A DNA stretch of 64,000 nucleotides from Hansschlegelia quercus (lineage in GTDB: Bacteria; Pseudomonadota; Alphaproteobacteria; Rhizobiales; Methylopilaceae), in assembly GCF_004310425.1 (NCBI RefSeq), contig NZ_SIUB01000002.1, positions 186,001 to 250,000 of the forward strand, in the 5' to 3' direction. The notes under the pieces are model-generated. The model was not told the DNA's origin, did no database searches, and saw nothing but the letters and a program-made list of their open reading frames with translations. Within the stretch, counting starts at the first letter, position 1; each line of letters opens with the position of its first letter. This document shows, one piece after another, positions 36,795 through 46,927 of this stretch. The position numbers and the translations under genes are program-made.

Positions 36795-36889
36795 AGGAAG
36801 CGTTCCGGGAGAAGGGCTGCGGTCCCCGCAAGCTCTCAGACGCTGCTAATAATAAGGTTAAGGAGCCCCGCGACCCGCGGCCGCAGGCT

Positions 36890-37672
36890 TCAGAACGCAA
36901 ACTCCGCCAGCGCCGGCACGTGGTCCGACGGCCGCTCCCAGGCGCGGACATGGCTGTCGATGCGAACCCCGGTGAGCGCGTCGGCCGCTTGCGCCGAGAG
37001 CAGCAGGTGGTCGATGCGGATGCCGTTGTTCTTCTGCCAGGCGCCGGCCTGATAGTCCCAGAAGGTGTAGAGGCCGGCATCATCGGCGCAGGCGCGCAGA
37101 GCGTCGGTGAGGCCGAGCGCGGTCAGGCGGCGCCAGGCGGCGTGGGTCTCCGGCCGATAGAGCGCGTCGCCGACCCAGGTCTCCGGACGCTTGGCGTCCC
37201 GCGCATCGGGGATGACGTTGAAGTCGCCGGCGATGATAAAGGGCTCCTCGAGCGCGAGACGCGTCTCGGCGTGGCGGCGCAGCCGCTCCATCCAGTCCAG
37301 CTTGTAGCCGTATTTTAGCGTATCGACGGGATTGCCGTTCGGGAGGTAGATGCCGGCGATCCGCACGACGCCCGTCGCGGTCGAGACGGCCGCCTCGATG
37401 AAGCGGGCTTGTTCGTCCTCGTCCTCTCCGGCGAGTCCGATCGTCACGTCCTCCAGCGGCAAGCGGGAGAGCAGGGCGACGCCGTTATAGGATTTCTGCC
37501 CGTGGACCGCGGAGGAATAGCCGGCCTCCTCGATCTCGGCCGTCGGAAACGCGTCGTCGACGCACTTGATCTCCTGCAGGCAGACGACATCTGGCTGAGC
37601 TTCCTTCAGCCAACGCAACAGCAGGTCAAGCCGAGATTTGACGGAGTTCACGTTCCAGGTCGCGACCAGCAC
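36890..37672 (-). CDS. xth: exodeoxyribonuclease III (AP endonuclease)
   Basis: A 260-residue ExoIII/EEP-family nuclease for base-excision repair. It has TWNVNSVKSRL, LQEIKC (metal-binding Glu), GIYLPNG, the IIAGDFNV catalytic Asp-Asn, IRIDHLL and ERPSDHVPALAEF (the catalytic Asp-His). Full length for the family; the protein starts MLVATWNVNSVKSR. It lies upstream of the chemoreceptor on the same strand, with 95 bases between. Confidence 0.95.
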   Translation of the reverse strand: MLVATWNVNSVKSRLDLLLRWLKEAQPDVVCLQEIKCVDDAFPTAEIEEAGYSSAVHGQKSYNGVALLSRLPLEDVTIGLAGEDEDEQARFIEAAVSTATGVVRIAGIYLPNGNPVDTLKYGYKLDWMERLRRHAETRLALEEPFIIAGDFNVIPDARDAKRPETWVGDALYRPETHAAWRRLTALGLTDALRACADDAGLYTFWDYQAGAWQKNNGIRIDHLLLSAQAADALTGVRIDSHVRAWERPSDHVPALAEFAF

Positions 37673-37718
37673 CGACGGGCTCCACGATCACGAGTCTAAG
37701 GCCGATCACCGATAGACG

Positions 37719-37748
37719 AAAAAAAGGCCGCCCGCGAGACGGGCGGCC
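37719..37748 (-). terminator. intrinsic terminator (minus strand)
   Basis: On the minus strand GGCCGCCCGTC...GCGGGCGGCC (37748-37726), a 9-pair GC stem with a short loop, is followed by seven T (37725-37719). It ends transcription coming from the carboxymuconolactone-decarboxylase-like gene, about 180 bases downstream of its stop, and so insulates xth. Confidence 0.85.
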
Positions 37749-37928
37749 AAGTCTAGGGAGGAAACGCCCTAGGAGGGCAACGACGAAAAGCGCAAACCGT
37801 TCGTCGTGGCAATTACTTGAACGGTTCCTTTGTATTTTTCCAGTGGTGCGATCGATTTCGAGCCCGCGCGAAACGCCGCAGCCGGGCGCAAGTCGATTGA
37901 TAGAAGAATTCTATCAATTTCGCGGCGG

Positions 37929-38354
37929 TCATGCGTCGTCCTGCAGAATTTCCTCGGCGGTCTCGTCGTCGATCTCGGCGAAGACCTCGCGCAGAATGAA
38001 AAGCGCGTTCACGGCGGCCGGAAAGCCCGCGTAGACCGCCATCTGCGTGATGATTTCAACAATTTCGTTTCGGGTGAGCCCGACGTTCAATCCGCCGCGG
38101 ATGTGCCAGCGCAATTCACGTTCGGCGTGGCCCAGCGTCACCAGCGCCGCGATCGTCGCGATCTGACGCGAGCGCAGGTCGAGCCCCGGTCGTGAGTAGA
38201 CGTCGCCGAACGGGAAATCGACCAGCATGTCGGCGAAGTCGGGCGCGATCTGCTTCAGAGCCGCAACCACTCCGTCGCCTGTCGCGGAATGGATGCGGGA
38301 CAGGGTCTTCTCTCCGCGCTCGCGACGGGTCTCTTCGCGCTCGTTCTCTGACAT
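37929..38354 (-). CDS. carboxymuconolactone decarboxylase family protein
   Basis: A 141-residue protein of the CMD/AhpD-like family. FGDVYSRPGLDLRSRQIATIAALVTLGHAERELRWHIRGGLNVGLTRNEIVEII is the family domain; the histidine in LRWHIRGGLNVG corresponds to the PcaC-type active site, and no CxxC of AhpD is present. So it is closer to 4-carboxymuconolactone decarboxylase than to peroxidase. No protocatechuate pathway genes are near, and many such proteins are not catabolic, so the role is open. The ATG at 38354 is ten bases after GGGAGA. It diverges from fabD, 93 bases away, and a terminator follows at 37719-37748. Confidence 0.85.
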   Translation of the reverse strand: MSENEREETRRERGEKTLSRIHSATGDGVVAALKQIAPDFADMLVDFPFGDVYSRPGLDLRSRQIATIAALVTLGHAERELRWHIRGGLNVGLTRNEIVEIITQMAVYAGFPAAVNALFILREVFAEIDDETAEEILQDDA

Positions 38355-38447
38355 CGTAGCTCGTCTCCCTGGGTCCATCGCCTTGACATGGCCTGCGCCG
38401 GCCTGCTTTGCAGCCGCAACGATAAAAGACGGCCGAGGACGCGTCAG

Positions 38448-39407
38448 TTGACCACAGCCTTGATCTTTCCCGGACAGGGAAGCCAGCAGGTCGGCATGGG
38501 CCGAGCGCTCGCCGACAACTTCTCGGTCGCGCGGATCGTGTTCGAAGAGGTCGACGCCGCGCTTGGAGAGGCGCTGTCGAGGACGATCTTCGAGGGACCC
38601 GATGACGCGCTTACGCTGACGTCGAACGCCCAGCCCGCGCTGATGGCGGTCAGCATCGCGACGCTTCGCGTGCTGGAGGCCGAAGCCGGCCTCGACGTCG
38701 CCCGCCACGCGGCCTTCGTCGCTGGCCATTCGCTTGGCGAATATTCCGCGCTCGCCGCCGCCGGCAGCCTCGCCGTGCCGGACGCGGCCCGGCTGCTGCG
38801 CATCCGCGGCGACGCCATGCAGAAGGCCGCGCCCGTCGGCGCAGGCGCCATGGCCGCGCTGCTCGGGCTCGACCTCGAAACCGCGCGCGCCGTTGCGGCG
38901 GAAGCCGCAGAGGACGACGTCTGCCAGTCTGCGAACGACAACGCGCCGGGTCAGGTGGTGATCTCCGGCTCCAGGGCCGCGGTCGAGCGCGCGCTCGTCA
39001 TCGCCAAGACCCGCGGAGCGAAGCGCGCCCTGCTGCTGCCGGTCTCCGCGCCCTTCCATTGCGCGATGATGCAGCCTGCCGCCGACGTGATGCGCGAGGC
39101 GCTGAGCCATGTGCGGATCGCGGCGCCGAGAGCGCCCGTCGTCGCGAACGTCACAGCGAGCCCGCTAACCGACCCCGAAGCGATCCGCGCGAGCCTGGTG
39201 GCGCAGGTCACCGGCGCGGTGCGCTGGCGCGAGTCGGTCGCCTTCATGGCGGGCGCTGGCGTCACGCGCTTCGTCGAGATCGGCGCCGGCAAGGTGCTCG
39301 CGGGCCTCGTCAAGCGCATCGCCGCCGACGTCACCGCCGAGTCCGTCGGCGCGCCCGAAGACGTCGCCCGCGTGAAGGCCGAATCCGGCTTCGCGAGCGC
39401 GGCCTGA
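38448..39407 (+). CDS. fabD: malonyl-CoA:ACP transacylase
   Basis: A 319-residue enzyme loading malonyl onto acyl carrier protein for fatty acid elongation. FPGQGSQ at residues 7-13, and the nucleophilic serine in GHSLGEYS (residue 95) identify it; PVSAPFHCAMM contains the catalytic histidine. The start is TTG at 38448, eight bases after GAGGA, giving LTTALIFPGQGSQ as the mature-type beginning. An ATG 20 codons upstream would add sequence unlike the family. It is first in the fabD-fabG-acpP-fabF cluster. Confidence 0.95.
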   Translation: MTTALIFPGQGSQQVGMGRALADNFSVARIVFEEVDAALGEALSRTIFEGPDDALTLTSNAQPALMAVSIATLRVLEAEAGLDVARHAAFVAGHSLGEYSALAAAGSLAVPDAARLLRIRGDAMQKAAPVGAGAMAALLGLDLETARAVAAEAAEDDVCQSANDNAPGQVVISGSRAAVERALVIAKTRGAKRALLLPVSAPFHCAMMQPAADVMREALSHVRIAAPRAPVVANVTASPLTDPEAIRASLVAQVTGAVRWRESVAFMAGAGVTRFVEIGAGKVLAGLVKRIAADVTAESVGAPEDVARVKAESGFASAA

Positions 39408-39424
39408 TCTCTTGAGGAGCTGAG

Positions 39425-40162
39425 ATGTTCGATCTGACCGGCCGCTACGCTCTCGTCACCGGCGCGACTGGCGGCATTGGCGGCGCCATCGCCCGCGCGT
39501 TCCATGCCCAGGGTGCGACCGTCGCGTTGTCGGGCACGCGCGCAGAGGTTCTAGAGCAGCTCGCGGCGGAGCTCGGCGAGCGCGCTCATGTCGTGCCGGC
39601 GAACCTCAAGGACGAGGCCGCTGTCGACGCGCTTCCGGGCGCGGCCGAAAGCGCGATGGGCGGGCTCGACATCCTCGTTCACAACGCCGGCGTCACCCGC
39701 GACAATCTCTTCCTCCGGATGAAGGACGAGGAGTGGTCGGAGGTTCTGGCGGTTAATCTGTCGGCGGGCTTCCGCCTCTACCGCGCAGCGCTCAAGGGGA
39801 TGATGAAGCGGCGCTACGGGCGCCTGATCGGCGTGACGTCTCTCGTCGGCGTCACTGGCAATCCGGGGCAGGGCAATTACGCGGCGTCCAAGGCCGGCCT
39901 CATCGGCATGTCGAAGTCGCTCGCGGCCGAAGTCGCGAGCCGCAACATAACGGTCAACTGCGTGGCGCCGGGCTTTATCGAGAGCCCGATGACCGAAGCC
40001 CTAAACGAAAAGCAGCGCGAAGGCGGGATATCCCGCATCCCAGCCGGGCGGTTCGGGCAGGGTGACGAGGTCGCCGCTGCCGCCGTCTATCTCGCAAGCA
40101 GCGAGGCCGCTTATGTCACAGGGCAAACCCTTCACGTGAACGGCGGAATGGCCATGATCTGA
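39425..40162 (+). CDS. fabG: 3-oxoacyl-[acyl-carrier-protein] reductase
   Basis: A 245-residue SDR enzyme reducing beta-ketoacyl-ACP with NADPH. It has VTGATGGIGGAIA, LVHNAGVTRDNL, the catalytic serine in GVTSLVGVTGNPGQ, tyrosine and lysine in GNYAASKAG, and the C-terminal VTGQTLHVNGGMAMI. The gene follows fabD by 17 bases, with GAGGAGC just upstream of the ATG, and precedes acpP. Confidence 0.96.
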   Translation: MFDLTGRYALVTGATGGIGGAIARAFHAQGATVALSGTRAEVLEQLAAELGERAHVVPANLKDEAAVDALPGAAESAMGGLDILVHNAGVTRDNLFLRMKDEEWSEVLAVNLSAGFRLYRAALKGMMKRRYGRLIGVTSLVGVTGNPGQGNYAASKAGLIGMSKSLAAEVASRNITVNCVAPGFIESPMTEALNEKQREGGISRIPAGRFGQGDEVAAAAVYLASSEAAYVTGQTLHVNGGMAMI

Positions 40163-40419
40163 CCGTCATTAAGGCGGATTGGCGCCGTCTGGCGCAGGCC
40201 TGATGATCATGTTAACTAGCCGCGGTTTCGAGGAGGCGGCGGCTGGTCAAATCGCGACTCTTTCGGACGGTCCGGCGGCGACGCAGACAAAAAACGTTGC
40301 CGGGAGCGAATTGCGCCTTCAATAAAACCGCCCGTAGGGAATCACGGACCTGAACCGACAGTTCGGCGGCGGTCCGGCGGGGCGATCTTCCGGATCGAAC
40401 AAACGAGGAAATGAGAACG

Positions 40420-40662
40420 ATGAGCGACATTGCCGAACGCGTGAAGAAGATCGTCATCGAACATCTCGGCGTCGACGCCGAAAAGGTCACCGAGAACGCC
40501 AGCTTCATCGACGATCTCGGCGCCGACAGCCTCGACACTGTCGAGCTCGTCATGGCCTTCGAGGAAGAGTTCGGCTGCGAAATTCCGGACGACGCCGCCG
40601 AGACGATCCTGACCGTCGGCGACGCCACGCGCTTCCTCGAGAAGAACGCCGCGCAGGCCTGA
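40420..40662 (+). CDS. acpP: acyl carrier protein
   Basis: An 80-residue acidic four-helix protein. The serine that carries phosphopantetheine is S37 in [13 protein letters not shown]. The ATG at 40420 is ten bases after GAGGA; the upstream ATG at 40411 sits directly on that ribosome site and is not usable. The 257-base gap before the gene probably holds a separate strong promoter, as acpP is normally highly expressed. A 7-pair hairpin follows before fabF. Confidence 0.97.
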   Translation: MSDIAERVKKIVIEHLGVDAEKVTENASFIDDLGADSLDTVELVMAFEEEFGCEIPDDAAETILTVGDATRFLEKNAAQA

Positions 40663-40670
40663 AGTCCGGG

Positions 40671-40689
40671 GCGCCGTATCTCACGGCGC
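40671..40689 (+). other. hairpin between acpP and fabF
   Basis: GCGCCGT-ATCTC-ACGGCGC is a perfect 7-pair stem-loop nine bases after the acpP stop and 31 bases before fabF, with no T tract. It may stabilise the acpP end of a processed transcript or partly stop transcription, giving more acpP than fabF mRNA. This is an inference from the structure and the usual expression ratio. Confidence 0.45.
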
Positions 40690-40719
40690 TATGCGATTGC
40701 ATGAAGTGAGGAACGCAGC

Positions 40720-41982
40720 ATGAGACGGGTCGTCGTGACCGGCCTCGGCATGGTCTGTCCTCTCGGCGCCGGCGTCGAGACTGTCTGGAGCCGGCTGATC
40801 GCCGGCGAAAGCGGTCTAACCAAGATCGGCCAATTCCCTGTCGATGACCTGCCGGCCCGCGTGGCCGGCAGCGTGCCGCGCGACGGCTCGCCCGGCTCCT
40901 TCGACGCCGACAGCGTCATGGAGCCGAAAGAGCAGCGCAAGGTCGACGACTTCATCATCTACGCGGTCGCCGCCGCCGAGGAGGCGTTGGCGGACTCCGG
41001 CTGGAAGCCGCAGACGGAAGACGAGCGCTACGCCACGGGCGTGCTCATCGGCTCCGGCATCGGCGGCCTCAAGGGCATCGAGGACGCCGCAATCGTCCTT
41101 CACGAAAAGGGCCCGCGCCGCATCTCGCCCTTCTTCATTCCGGGTCGCCTGATCAATCTGGCCTCGGGCCACGTCTCGATCCGCCACGGCCTCAAAGGCC
41201 CGAACCACGCCGTCGTCACCGCCTGCTCGACGGGCGCGCACGCGATCGGGGACGCGTCCCGGTTCATCGCGCTCGGCGACGCCGACGTCATGGTGGCGGG
41301 CGGGGCGGAATCGCCGATCAGCCGGCTTGGCGTCGCGGGCTTCATCGCCTGTCGGGCGCTGTCCACGAACTTCAACGACACGCCGGAGCGCGCCTCGAGG
41401 CCCTACGACAAACAGCGTGACGGCTTCGTCATGGGCGAAGGAGCGGGCGTCGTGGTGCTCGAGGAGCTGGAGCACGCCAAGGCGCGCGGCGCGAAGATCT
41501 ACGGCGAAGTCGTCGGTTATGGCCTGTCGGGCGACGCCTACCACATTACGGCGCCGGCGATGGACGGCGACGGCGCGTTCCGCTGCATGCAGATGGCGCT
41601 GAAGCGCGCCGGCATCCAGGCGAGCGAGATCGACTACATCAACGCCCACGGCACCTCGACCCCACTCGGCGACGAGATCGAGCTCGGCGCCGTCACACGC
41701 CTTGTCGGCAACGCCGCGGGCAAGATCACGATGTCTTCTACCAAGTCGGCGATCGGCCATCTGCTCGGCGCGGCGGGCTCCGTCGAGGCGATCTTCTCTC
41801 TGCTCGCGATGCGCGATGGCGTCGCTCCGCCGACCCTCAACCTCGAAGATCCCTCGGTTGACACCGCGCTCGATCTCGTGCCGCAGAAGGCGAAGTCGAT
41901 GCCGATCGACGTCGCGCTGTCGAACTCGTTCGGCTTCGGCGGCACCAACGCCTCGCTCGTGTTCAGGCGGCTCGCCGCCTGA
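40720..41982 (+). CDS. fabF: 3-oxoacyl-ACP synthase II
   Basis: A 420-residue condensing enzyme that elongates acyl-ACP. The catalytic triad is cysteine C169 in VTACSTGAHA, histidine in NAHGTSTPLGD and histidine in SAIGHLLGAAG. It starts MRRVVVTGLGMVCPLG and ends with the NSFGFGGTNASLVF family segment. It follows acpP by 57 bases. Confidence 0.96.
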   Translation: MRRVVVTGLGMVCPLGAGVETVWSRLIAGESGLTKIGQFPVDDLPARVAGSVPRDGSPGSFDADSVMEPKEQRKVDDFIIYAVAAAEEALADSGWKPQTEDERYATGVLIGSGIGGLKGIEDAAIVLHEKGPRRISPFFIPGRLINLASGHVSIRHGLKGPNHAVVTACSTGAHAIGDASRFIALGDADVMVAGGAESPISRLGVAGFIACRALSTNFNDTPERASRPYDKQRDGFVMGEGAGVVVLEELEHAKARGAKIYGEVVGYGLSGDAYHITAPAMDGDGAFRCMQMALKRAGIQASEIDYINAHGTSTPLGDEIELGAVTRLVGNAAGKITMSSTKSAIGHLLGAAGSVEAIFSLLAMRDGVAPPTLNLEDPSVDTALDLVPQKAKSMPIDVALSNSFGFGGTNASLVFRRLAA

Positions 41983-42085
41983 GGCCTGAACGGCAAGTCG
42001 GCCGGAGCGGCTTTCGCCACATTCGCCTGTCATGTGACGCTCCCGCCCCGTGGGGTCCGAACGGCGGGGCTTAGGAGACGCGATC

Positions 42086-43402
42086 GTGTCGAGCGACGAA
42101 CCTTCGCGGGGACCCGGCGTGAACGAGCCATTCTCTGGCCGTCCGCAGGGGGAACCGGGTGCGGCCTCCGACCGCCCGCGGCCGCGGCTCGTCGCCGCCA
42201 CGCCCATGGCGACCGAGCCGCCTCCCGCTGAGGAGACGCCGAAGTCGAAAACCGCAACGGCCGCTCCGCCCCAGAAGCGGGCGCGCAGGCGCGACAGCGC
42301 GTTTGTCGGTTATCTCAGCGGCCTCTTCACCTTCCTGACGCTGCTCGTATTCCTGGCGGGCGGCGCGCTCTACTGGGCGAAGGCGCGCTTCGACGGCCGC
42401 GGGCCGCTGGAGAAAGACGCCACCGTCATGATCCAGCGCAATCAGGGCCTCTCCGAAATCTCGGAGGCGCTCACGCGCGGCGGCGTCATCGACCAGCCGA
42501 AGCTGTTCGAGTTCGGCGTGCGCTTCTACGGGCAGAACGACAAGCTGCGCTATGGCGAGTTCGCGTTCCCGGCGGGCGTCAGCATGCGGGAGGCGATGGA
42601 GATCATCGCGTCCGGCAAGTCGATCGAATACACGGTGACCATTCCGGAAGGGCTGACGAGCCTGCAGATCGTCGACCGCCTGCGGGACCAGCCGCTGCTG
42701 ACCGGCGACATCAAGGACACGCCGCCGGAAGGCTCGCTCCTGCCTGAGACCTACAATTTCACGCGCGGCGCGGCGCGCCAGCAGATCGTCCAGCGCATGC
42801 AGCAACTCCACAAGGAGGTGGTGCAAAAGGCCTGGGATTCGCGCCGGCCGACCCCGGGCGTGAAGACGCCCGAGGATCTCGTCACGCTGGCCTCGCTGGT
42901 CGAGAAGGAGACCGGGATCGCGGAGGAGCGGCCGCGGGTCGCCGCGGTGTTCGCGAACCGGCTGGCCCGCGGCATGCGGCTGCAGTCCGATCCCACCATC
43001 GTCTACGGCCTCGTCGGCGGCCGCGGCACGCTTGGGCGCAGCCTGAACCGCACCGACATCCAGTCGCGCACGCCCTACAACACCTATGTCGTTCCGGGGC
43101 TTCCTGCGGGGCCGATCGCCAATCCCGGCCGCGACGCGATCGAGGCCGCCGCCCAACCTGCGGAGACGAAGGATCTCTACTTCGTGGCCGACGGTACAGG
43201 CGGCCACGCTTTCGCGCCGAGCCTCGTCGAACACAATCGCAACGTCGCGAAATGGCGCCAGATCGAGCGCACGGCCGGCGCTCCCGCCGACCGCCTCGCG
43301 CCCGACGCCGCGGCGGCCGAGGCCGATCAGGAAGAGCCGACTTCCGCGCCGCCGTCGAGCGCGCCCCCGCCTGCGCCCAAGAAGGGCGCGAAACCCCGGT
43401 AG
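42086..43402 (+). CDS. mltG: endolytic transglycosylase MltG
   Basis: About 438 residues. A long disordered N-terminus (about 75 residues, rich in Pro and Arg) precedes one transmembrane helix (FLTLLVFLAGGALYWA, about residues 82-97) and the periplasmic YceG/MltG domain. The domain has IQRNQGLSEIS, TIPEGLTSLQI, LLPETYNF, TLASLVEKETG (catalytic glutamate in the EKETG motif), RMRLQSDPTIVYG-like and TPYNTYVVPGLPAGPI. MltG cuts nascent glycan strands and so limits their length. The GTG at 42086, seven bases after AGGAGA, is the preferred start; a frame from 42050 has no good ribosome site. It lies between fabF and yicC, the usual arrangement. Confidence 0.93.
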   Translation: MSSDEPSRGPGVNEPFSGRPQGEPGAASDRPRPRLVAATPMATEPPPAEETPKSKTATAAPPQKRARRRDSAFVGYLSGLFTFLTLLVFLAGGALYWAKARFDGRGPLEKDATVMIQRNQGLSEISEALTRGGVIDQPKLFEFGVRFYGQNDKLRYGEFAFPAGVSMREAMEIIASGKSIEYTVTIPEGLTSLQIVDRLRDQPLLTGDIKDTPPEGSLLPETYNFTRGAARQQIVQRMQQLHKEVVQKAWDSRRPTPGVKTPEDLVTLASLVEKETGIAEERPRVAAVFANRLARGMRLQSDPTIVYGLVGGRGTLGRSLNRTDIQSRTPYNTYVVPGLPAGPIANPGRDAIEAAAQPAETKDLYFVADGTGGHAFAPSLVEHNRNVAKWRQIERTAGAPADRLAPDAAAAEADQEEPTSAPPSSAPPPAPKKGAKPR

Positions 43403-43478
43403 AATCGCGCGCGCCATCTTCCGCGCGGCGGCCGCGCCGGATAAGGCTGCGGCGCTTTCCGTGGAGGCGTTGGACGAC

Positions 43479-44369
43479 ATGCCGCTCGCCAGCATGACAG
43501 GGTTTTCGCGCAGCGCCGGCGGGTCCGCGCGCGCGCGCTGGGTCTGGGAGCTGCGGTCGGTCAATTCCAAAGGCCTCGACCTTCGCATCCGCACGCCGCC
43601 GGGCTTCGACGCGCTTGAGCAAGCCGTACGGGCCGAAGCCTCCGCGCGGCTGAAGCGGGGCGCGATCCAGGCTTCGCTCACCATCGACCGCGTGGTGGGT
43701 CGGACGGAAATCCGCATCAACGAGGCGGCGCTTTCCGCGCTGGTCGCGGCCGCCGCCGCGATCGCCGAGAAGCTGCCCAGCGCGGCGCCGCTCAGCGTGG
43801 ACGCGGCGCTCAGCCAACGCGGCATCGTCGAGATCGCGGAGGCCGAGGACAGCGCTGAGGAGCGCGCGGCTTTCGAGGCTGAGATCGTCCGCGGCTTGGT
43901 CGAGGCGCTCGATGCCCTTGTTGTGGCGCGCGCCCGCGAAGGCGCGGCTCTCGAAATCCTGCTGCTTGAGCGCGTCGCTACGATCGGCGAGCTCGCCGCA
44001 CGCGCTGACGCGTGCCCCGCACGCTCGGCCGACGCGGTGGCGAAGAAGCTCGCCGATCAGGTCTCCGCGCTCGTCGGGACCGGCGTCGCGCTCGATCCCA
44101 ACCGTCTGCATCAGGAAGCGGCGCTGCTCGCCACCCGCGCCGACATCCGCGAGGAGCTCGACCGGCTTTCCGCCCATGTCGAGGCGGCGCGCGCGCTGAT
44201 CGGGGAGGGCGGGGCCGTAGGGCGCAGGCTCGATTTCCTGGCGCAGGAATTCTCGCGCGAGGCGAACACGCTTTGCGCCAAATCGAACGACCGGGCGCTG
44301 ACCGCAATCGGCCTCGACCTCAAGGCCGTCGTGGAGCAGTTCCGCGAGCAGGTCCAGAACGTGGAGTGA
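43479..44369 (+). CDS. YicC family endoribonuclease-like protein
   Basis: A 296-residue YicC protein. [14 protein letters not shown] at the start, [25 protein letters not shown], and REEDRL-like plus [22 protein letters not shown] near the end are family hallmarks. YicC in E. coli is reported to be an RNase that acts on some small RNAs; the assignment here is by homology. The ATG at 43479 fits the family, and GGAGG lies 11 bases upstream. It is followed by gmk after five bases, a conserved pair in proteobacteria. Confidence 0.9.
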   Translation: MPLASMTGFSRSAGGSARARWVWELRSVNSKGLDLRIRTPPGFDALEQAVRAEASARLKRGAIQASLTIDRVVGRTEIRINEAALSALVAAAAAIAEKLPSAAPLSVDAALSQRGIVEIAEAEDSAEERAAFEAEIVRGLVEALDALVVARAREGAALEILLLERVATIGELAARADACPARSADAVAKKLADQVSALVGTGVALDPNRLHQEAALLATRADIREELDRLSAHVEAARALIGEGGAVGRRLDFLAQEFSREANTLCAKSNDRALTAIGLDLKAVVEQFREQVQNVE

Positions 44370-44374
44370 GCGCG

Positions 44375-45046
44375 ATGATCACGGTCCCGGTAGTCGCCGA
44401 GAAGGAGATGGTTCGCCGCGGCGTCGTCCTCGTTCTGTCGTCGCCCTCAGGCGCCGGCAAGTCGACGCTTACCCAGGCGTTGATGAAGCGCGCGGAAGGG
44501 CTGAACCTGTCGATCTCCGTCACCACCCGCGCGCGGCGCGGCAGCGAGATCGACGGCGTACACTACCACTTCATCAGCCAGCGCGAATTCGACGGGATGC
44601 GGGACAACAAGGAGCTGCTGGAGTGGGCGGAGGTGCACGGCAATTGCTACGGCACCCCCCGCCAGCCAGTCGAAGAGGCGCTGGCCCGCGGACAGGACAT
44701 CCTGTTCGACATCGACTGGCAGGGAGCGCTGCAGGCGCGCGAAGCGATGCCGAACGACGTCGCGAGCGTCTTCGTGCTGCCGCCCTCCGCCGCCGAGCTC
44801 CGGCACCGCCTCGAGCGCCGCGCGGAGGATGCGCCAGAAATCATCGTGCGCCGCCTGCGCAACGCCGCCGTCGAGATCGCCCGCTGGACAGAGTACGATT
44901 ACGTCGTCGTCAATGACGACCTGGACCGCTGCTACAACGAGATCCGCTCGATCCTCGAGGCCGAGCGGCTGAGGCGCGCCAGACGCGTCGCGATCGGCGA
45001 GTTCGCGGACCGGCTCGCGATCGAGCTGGGGCAGACGGAGAGCTGA
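44375..45046 (+). CDS. gmk: guanylate kinase
   Basis: A 223-residue kinase phosphorylating GMP to GDP. The P-loop is [10 protein letters not shown] (GAGKST at residues 26-31), followed by [19 protein letters not shown] and [13 protein letters not shown], the GMP-binding region, and DIDWQGALQ. The ATG at 44375 is five bases after yicC. The stop is ten bases from the convergent rsmA stop. A 15-residue N-terminal addition before the core is usual for alphaproteobacteria. Confidence 0.95.
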   Translation: MITVPVVAEKEMVRRGVVLVLSSPSGAGKSTLTQALMKRAEGLNLSISVTTRARRGSEIDGVHYHFISQREFDGMRDNKELLEWAEVHGNCYGTPRQPVEEALARGQDILFDIDWQGALQAREAMPNDVASVFVLPPSAAELRHRLERRAEDAPEIIVRRLRNAAVEIARWTEYDYVVVNDDLDRCYNEIRSILEAERLRRARRVAIGEFADRLAIELGQTES

Positions 45047-45056
45047 GGGTCAGCCG

Positions 45057-45896
45057 TCAGCGCGACGCCCACGCGTTCGCGAGCGCGACAAAGCGGTCGA
45101 CCGGGATCTCCTCGGCCCGCCGGGTCGGCTCGATCCCGGCCTGCTCCAGCAGCGCGGCGACATCGCCGAGGGTCTTCAGGCTCTGACGGAGCATCTTGCG
45201 GCGCTGGCCGAAGGCGGCCTGCGTGACGGTCTCCAGCGCCTTTACGGAGCAGGCGAGGGGATTTGCGCGGGGGGTCAGCCGCACCACCGACGACGTGACT
45301 TTCGGCGGCGGGACGAAGGCCTGCGGGCTCACGTCGAAGGCGATCCGCCCTTCGCAGCGCCAGCCGCACATCACGGCAAGCCGACCGTAGGACGCGTCGC
45401 CGGGCTGCGCCACGATGCGTTCCGCGACCTCGCGCTGGAACATCAGCGTCAGCCCGTCCCACCAGGGCGGCCAGCGATCACTCGTGACCCAGCCGAGCAG
45501 CAGGGGCGTCGCGATGTTGTAAGGCAGGTTCGCGACCACGCGCGCCGGCCCCTCGCCCGCGAGCGGGGCCATGTCGACCTCGAGCGCGTCACCCTCGATG
45601 ATCTCAAGCTTGCCGGGATAGCGCGCCGCGATTTCCGCCAGCGCCGCCAGCGCGCGAGAATCCTTTTCGATCGCGACGACCTTCGCCGCGCCTTCCGCCA
45701 GCAGCGCGCGGGTGAGGCCGCCGGGACCGGGGCCGACCTCGATCACGGTCGCGCCCTTGATGCGTCCGCTGGCGCGGGCGATCCGCGATGTCAGGTTGAG
45801 GTCGAGAAGGAAGTTCTGGCCGAGGGACTTCTTCGCCGCGAGTTCATGCCGTTTGATGACTTCGCGGAGCGGCGGCAGGTCGTCGATCGCGCTCAT
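45057..45896 (-). CDS. rsmA: 16S rRNA (adenine1518/1519-N6)-dimethyltransferase
   Basis: A 279-residue KsgA/RsmA methyltransferase. [13 protein letters not shown] at the N-terminus, [16 protein letters not shown] (SAM motif), and [15 protein letters not shown] with the catalytic NLPY confirm the family. It dimethylates two adenines at the 3' end of 16S rRNA, a late step in 30S assembly. It is last in the lptD-surA-pdxA-rsmA operon, overlapping pdxA by 4 bases (ATGA). Confidence 0.95.
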   Translation of the reverse strand: MSAIDDLPPLREVIKRHELAAKKSLGQNFLLDLNLTSRIARASGRIKGATVIEVGPGPGGLTRALLAEGAAKVVAIEKDSRALAALAEIAARYPGKLEIIEGDALEVDMAPLAGEGPARVVANLPYNIATPLLLGWVTSDRWPPWWDGLTLMFQREVAERIVAQPGDASYGRLAVMCGWRCEGRIAFDVSPQAFVPPPKVTSSVVRLTPRANPLACSVKALETVTQAAFGQRRKMLRQSLKTLGDVAALLEQAGIEPTRRAEEIPVDRFVALANAWASR

Positions 45897-46927
45897 TCGA
45901 GCGCAGGCTCGCGCGAAAGCCTGGCTGCGAGGTCCAACGCCGCCCTGAGGCTGGCGGGGTTGGCCTTTCCCGTGCCCGCGATGTCGAAAGCCGTGCCGTG
46001 GTCCGGCGACGTTCTGACGAAGGGCAGGCCGAGCGTGACGTTAACCGCGCGGTCGAAGGCGAGCGTCTTGACCGGGATCAACGCCTGGTCGTGATACATC
46101 GCGAGCGCGACGTCGTAGCGGGCGCGCGCCTCGGCATGGAACATCGTGTCCGCGGGATGCGGACCGGTCACGATGACGCCCTCGGCCTTCAGCCGCTCGA
46201 CGGCCGGCGCGATGACCGCCTCGTCCTCGGAGCCGAGCACGCCCTGCTCCCCGGCGTGCGGGTTGAGGCCCGCGATCGCGACACGAGGATGCTCGATCCG
46301 AAAACGGCGCTTGAAGTCGCGCACGACGATGCGCGCGGTCTCGACGATCTCGTTCTCCGTCAGGCGATCAGGCGCCTCCCGCAAGGGGATGTGCACGGTG
46401 ACGGGAACCACCGCGATTTCCTGCGCCCAGAGCAGCATGACTGCCCGCGCAGGCCGCCCCCACAACGCCTCGGTGAGCGCGCCGAGATATTCGGTGTGGC
46501 CCGGATGTGGGAAGCCGGCGGCGACCAGCGGCGCCTTGGCGATCGGCAGCGTCACGAGCGCGGAGCAGCGCCCGCTGTGGACGAATTCGACGCCGAGGCG
46601 GATCGCCTCGATGACGCCCTCCGCATCGTCGGTCGTTGCGCGGCCAGGCGCTGCTCGCGCGGCGCGGCCAGTCGGCATGACCGGGAAGCAATCCGGAAAC
46701 AGCGGCCCGGCGGATTCCGGATCGGCCTCGGCAATCGGGACATCCAGTCCGACGAGCCGCGCGCGGGCTGCGAAGGCCGCAGGGTCGCCGACCGCGAGGA
46801 AAGGGGGGATCTCGACCTGGCCGCGCGCCGCCCAGAGGGCGAGAGCGAGCTCGATGCCGATCCCGGCGGGCTCGCCCATGGAAAGAGCGAGCGGCCGCAT
46901 CGCGCGCGCGCCGGCAGGCGTCGTCAC
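45893..46927 (-). CDS. pdxA: 4-hydroxythreonine-4-phosphate dehydrogenase
   Basis: A 344-residue enzyme of pyridoxal phosphate synthesis. [20 protein letters not shown] at the start, [68 protein letters not shown] and [15 protein letters not shown] contain the metal-binding histidines and the substrate site. Two starts are possible: ATG at 46927, overlapping the surA stop by 4 bases, or MRPLAL nine codons on. The overlap favours 46927. pdxA beside surA and rsmA is a widely conserved order. Confidence 0.95.
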   Translation of the reverse strand: MTTPAGARAMRPLALSMGEPAGIGIELALALWAARGQVEIPPFLAVGDPAAFAARARLVGLDVPIAEADPESAGPLFPDCFPVMPTGRAARAAPGRATTDDAEGVIEAIRLGVEFVHSGRCSALVTLPIAKAPLVAAGFPHPGHTEYLGALTEALWGRPARAVMLLWAQEIAVVPVTVHIPLREAPDRLTENEIVETARIVVRDFKRRFRIEHPRVAIAGLNPHAGEQGVLGSEDEAVIAPAVERLKAEGVIVTGPHPADTMFHAEARARYDVALAMYHDQALIPVKTLAFDRAVNVTLGLPFVRTSPDHGTAFDIAGTGKANPASLRAALDLAARLSREPALE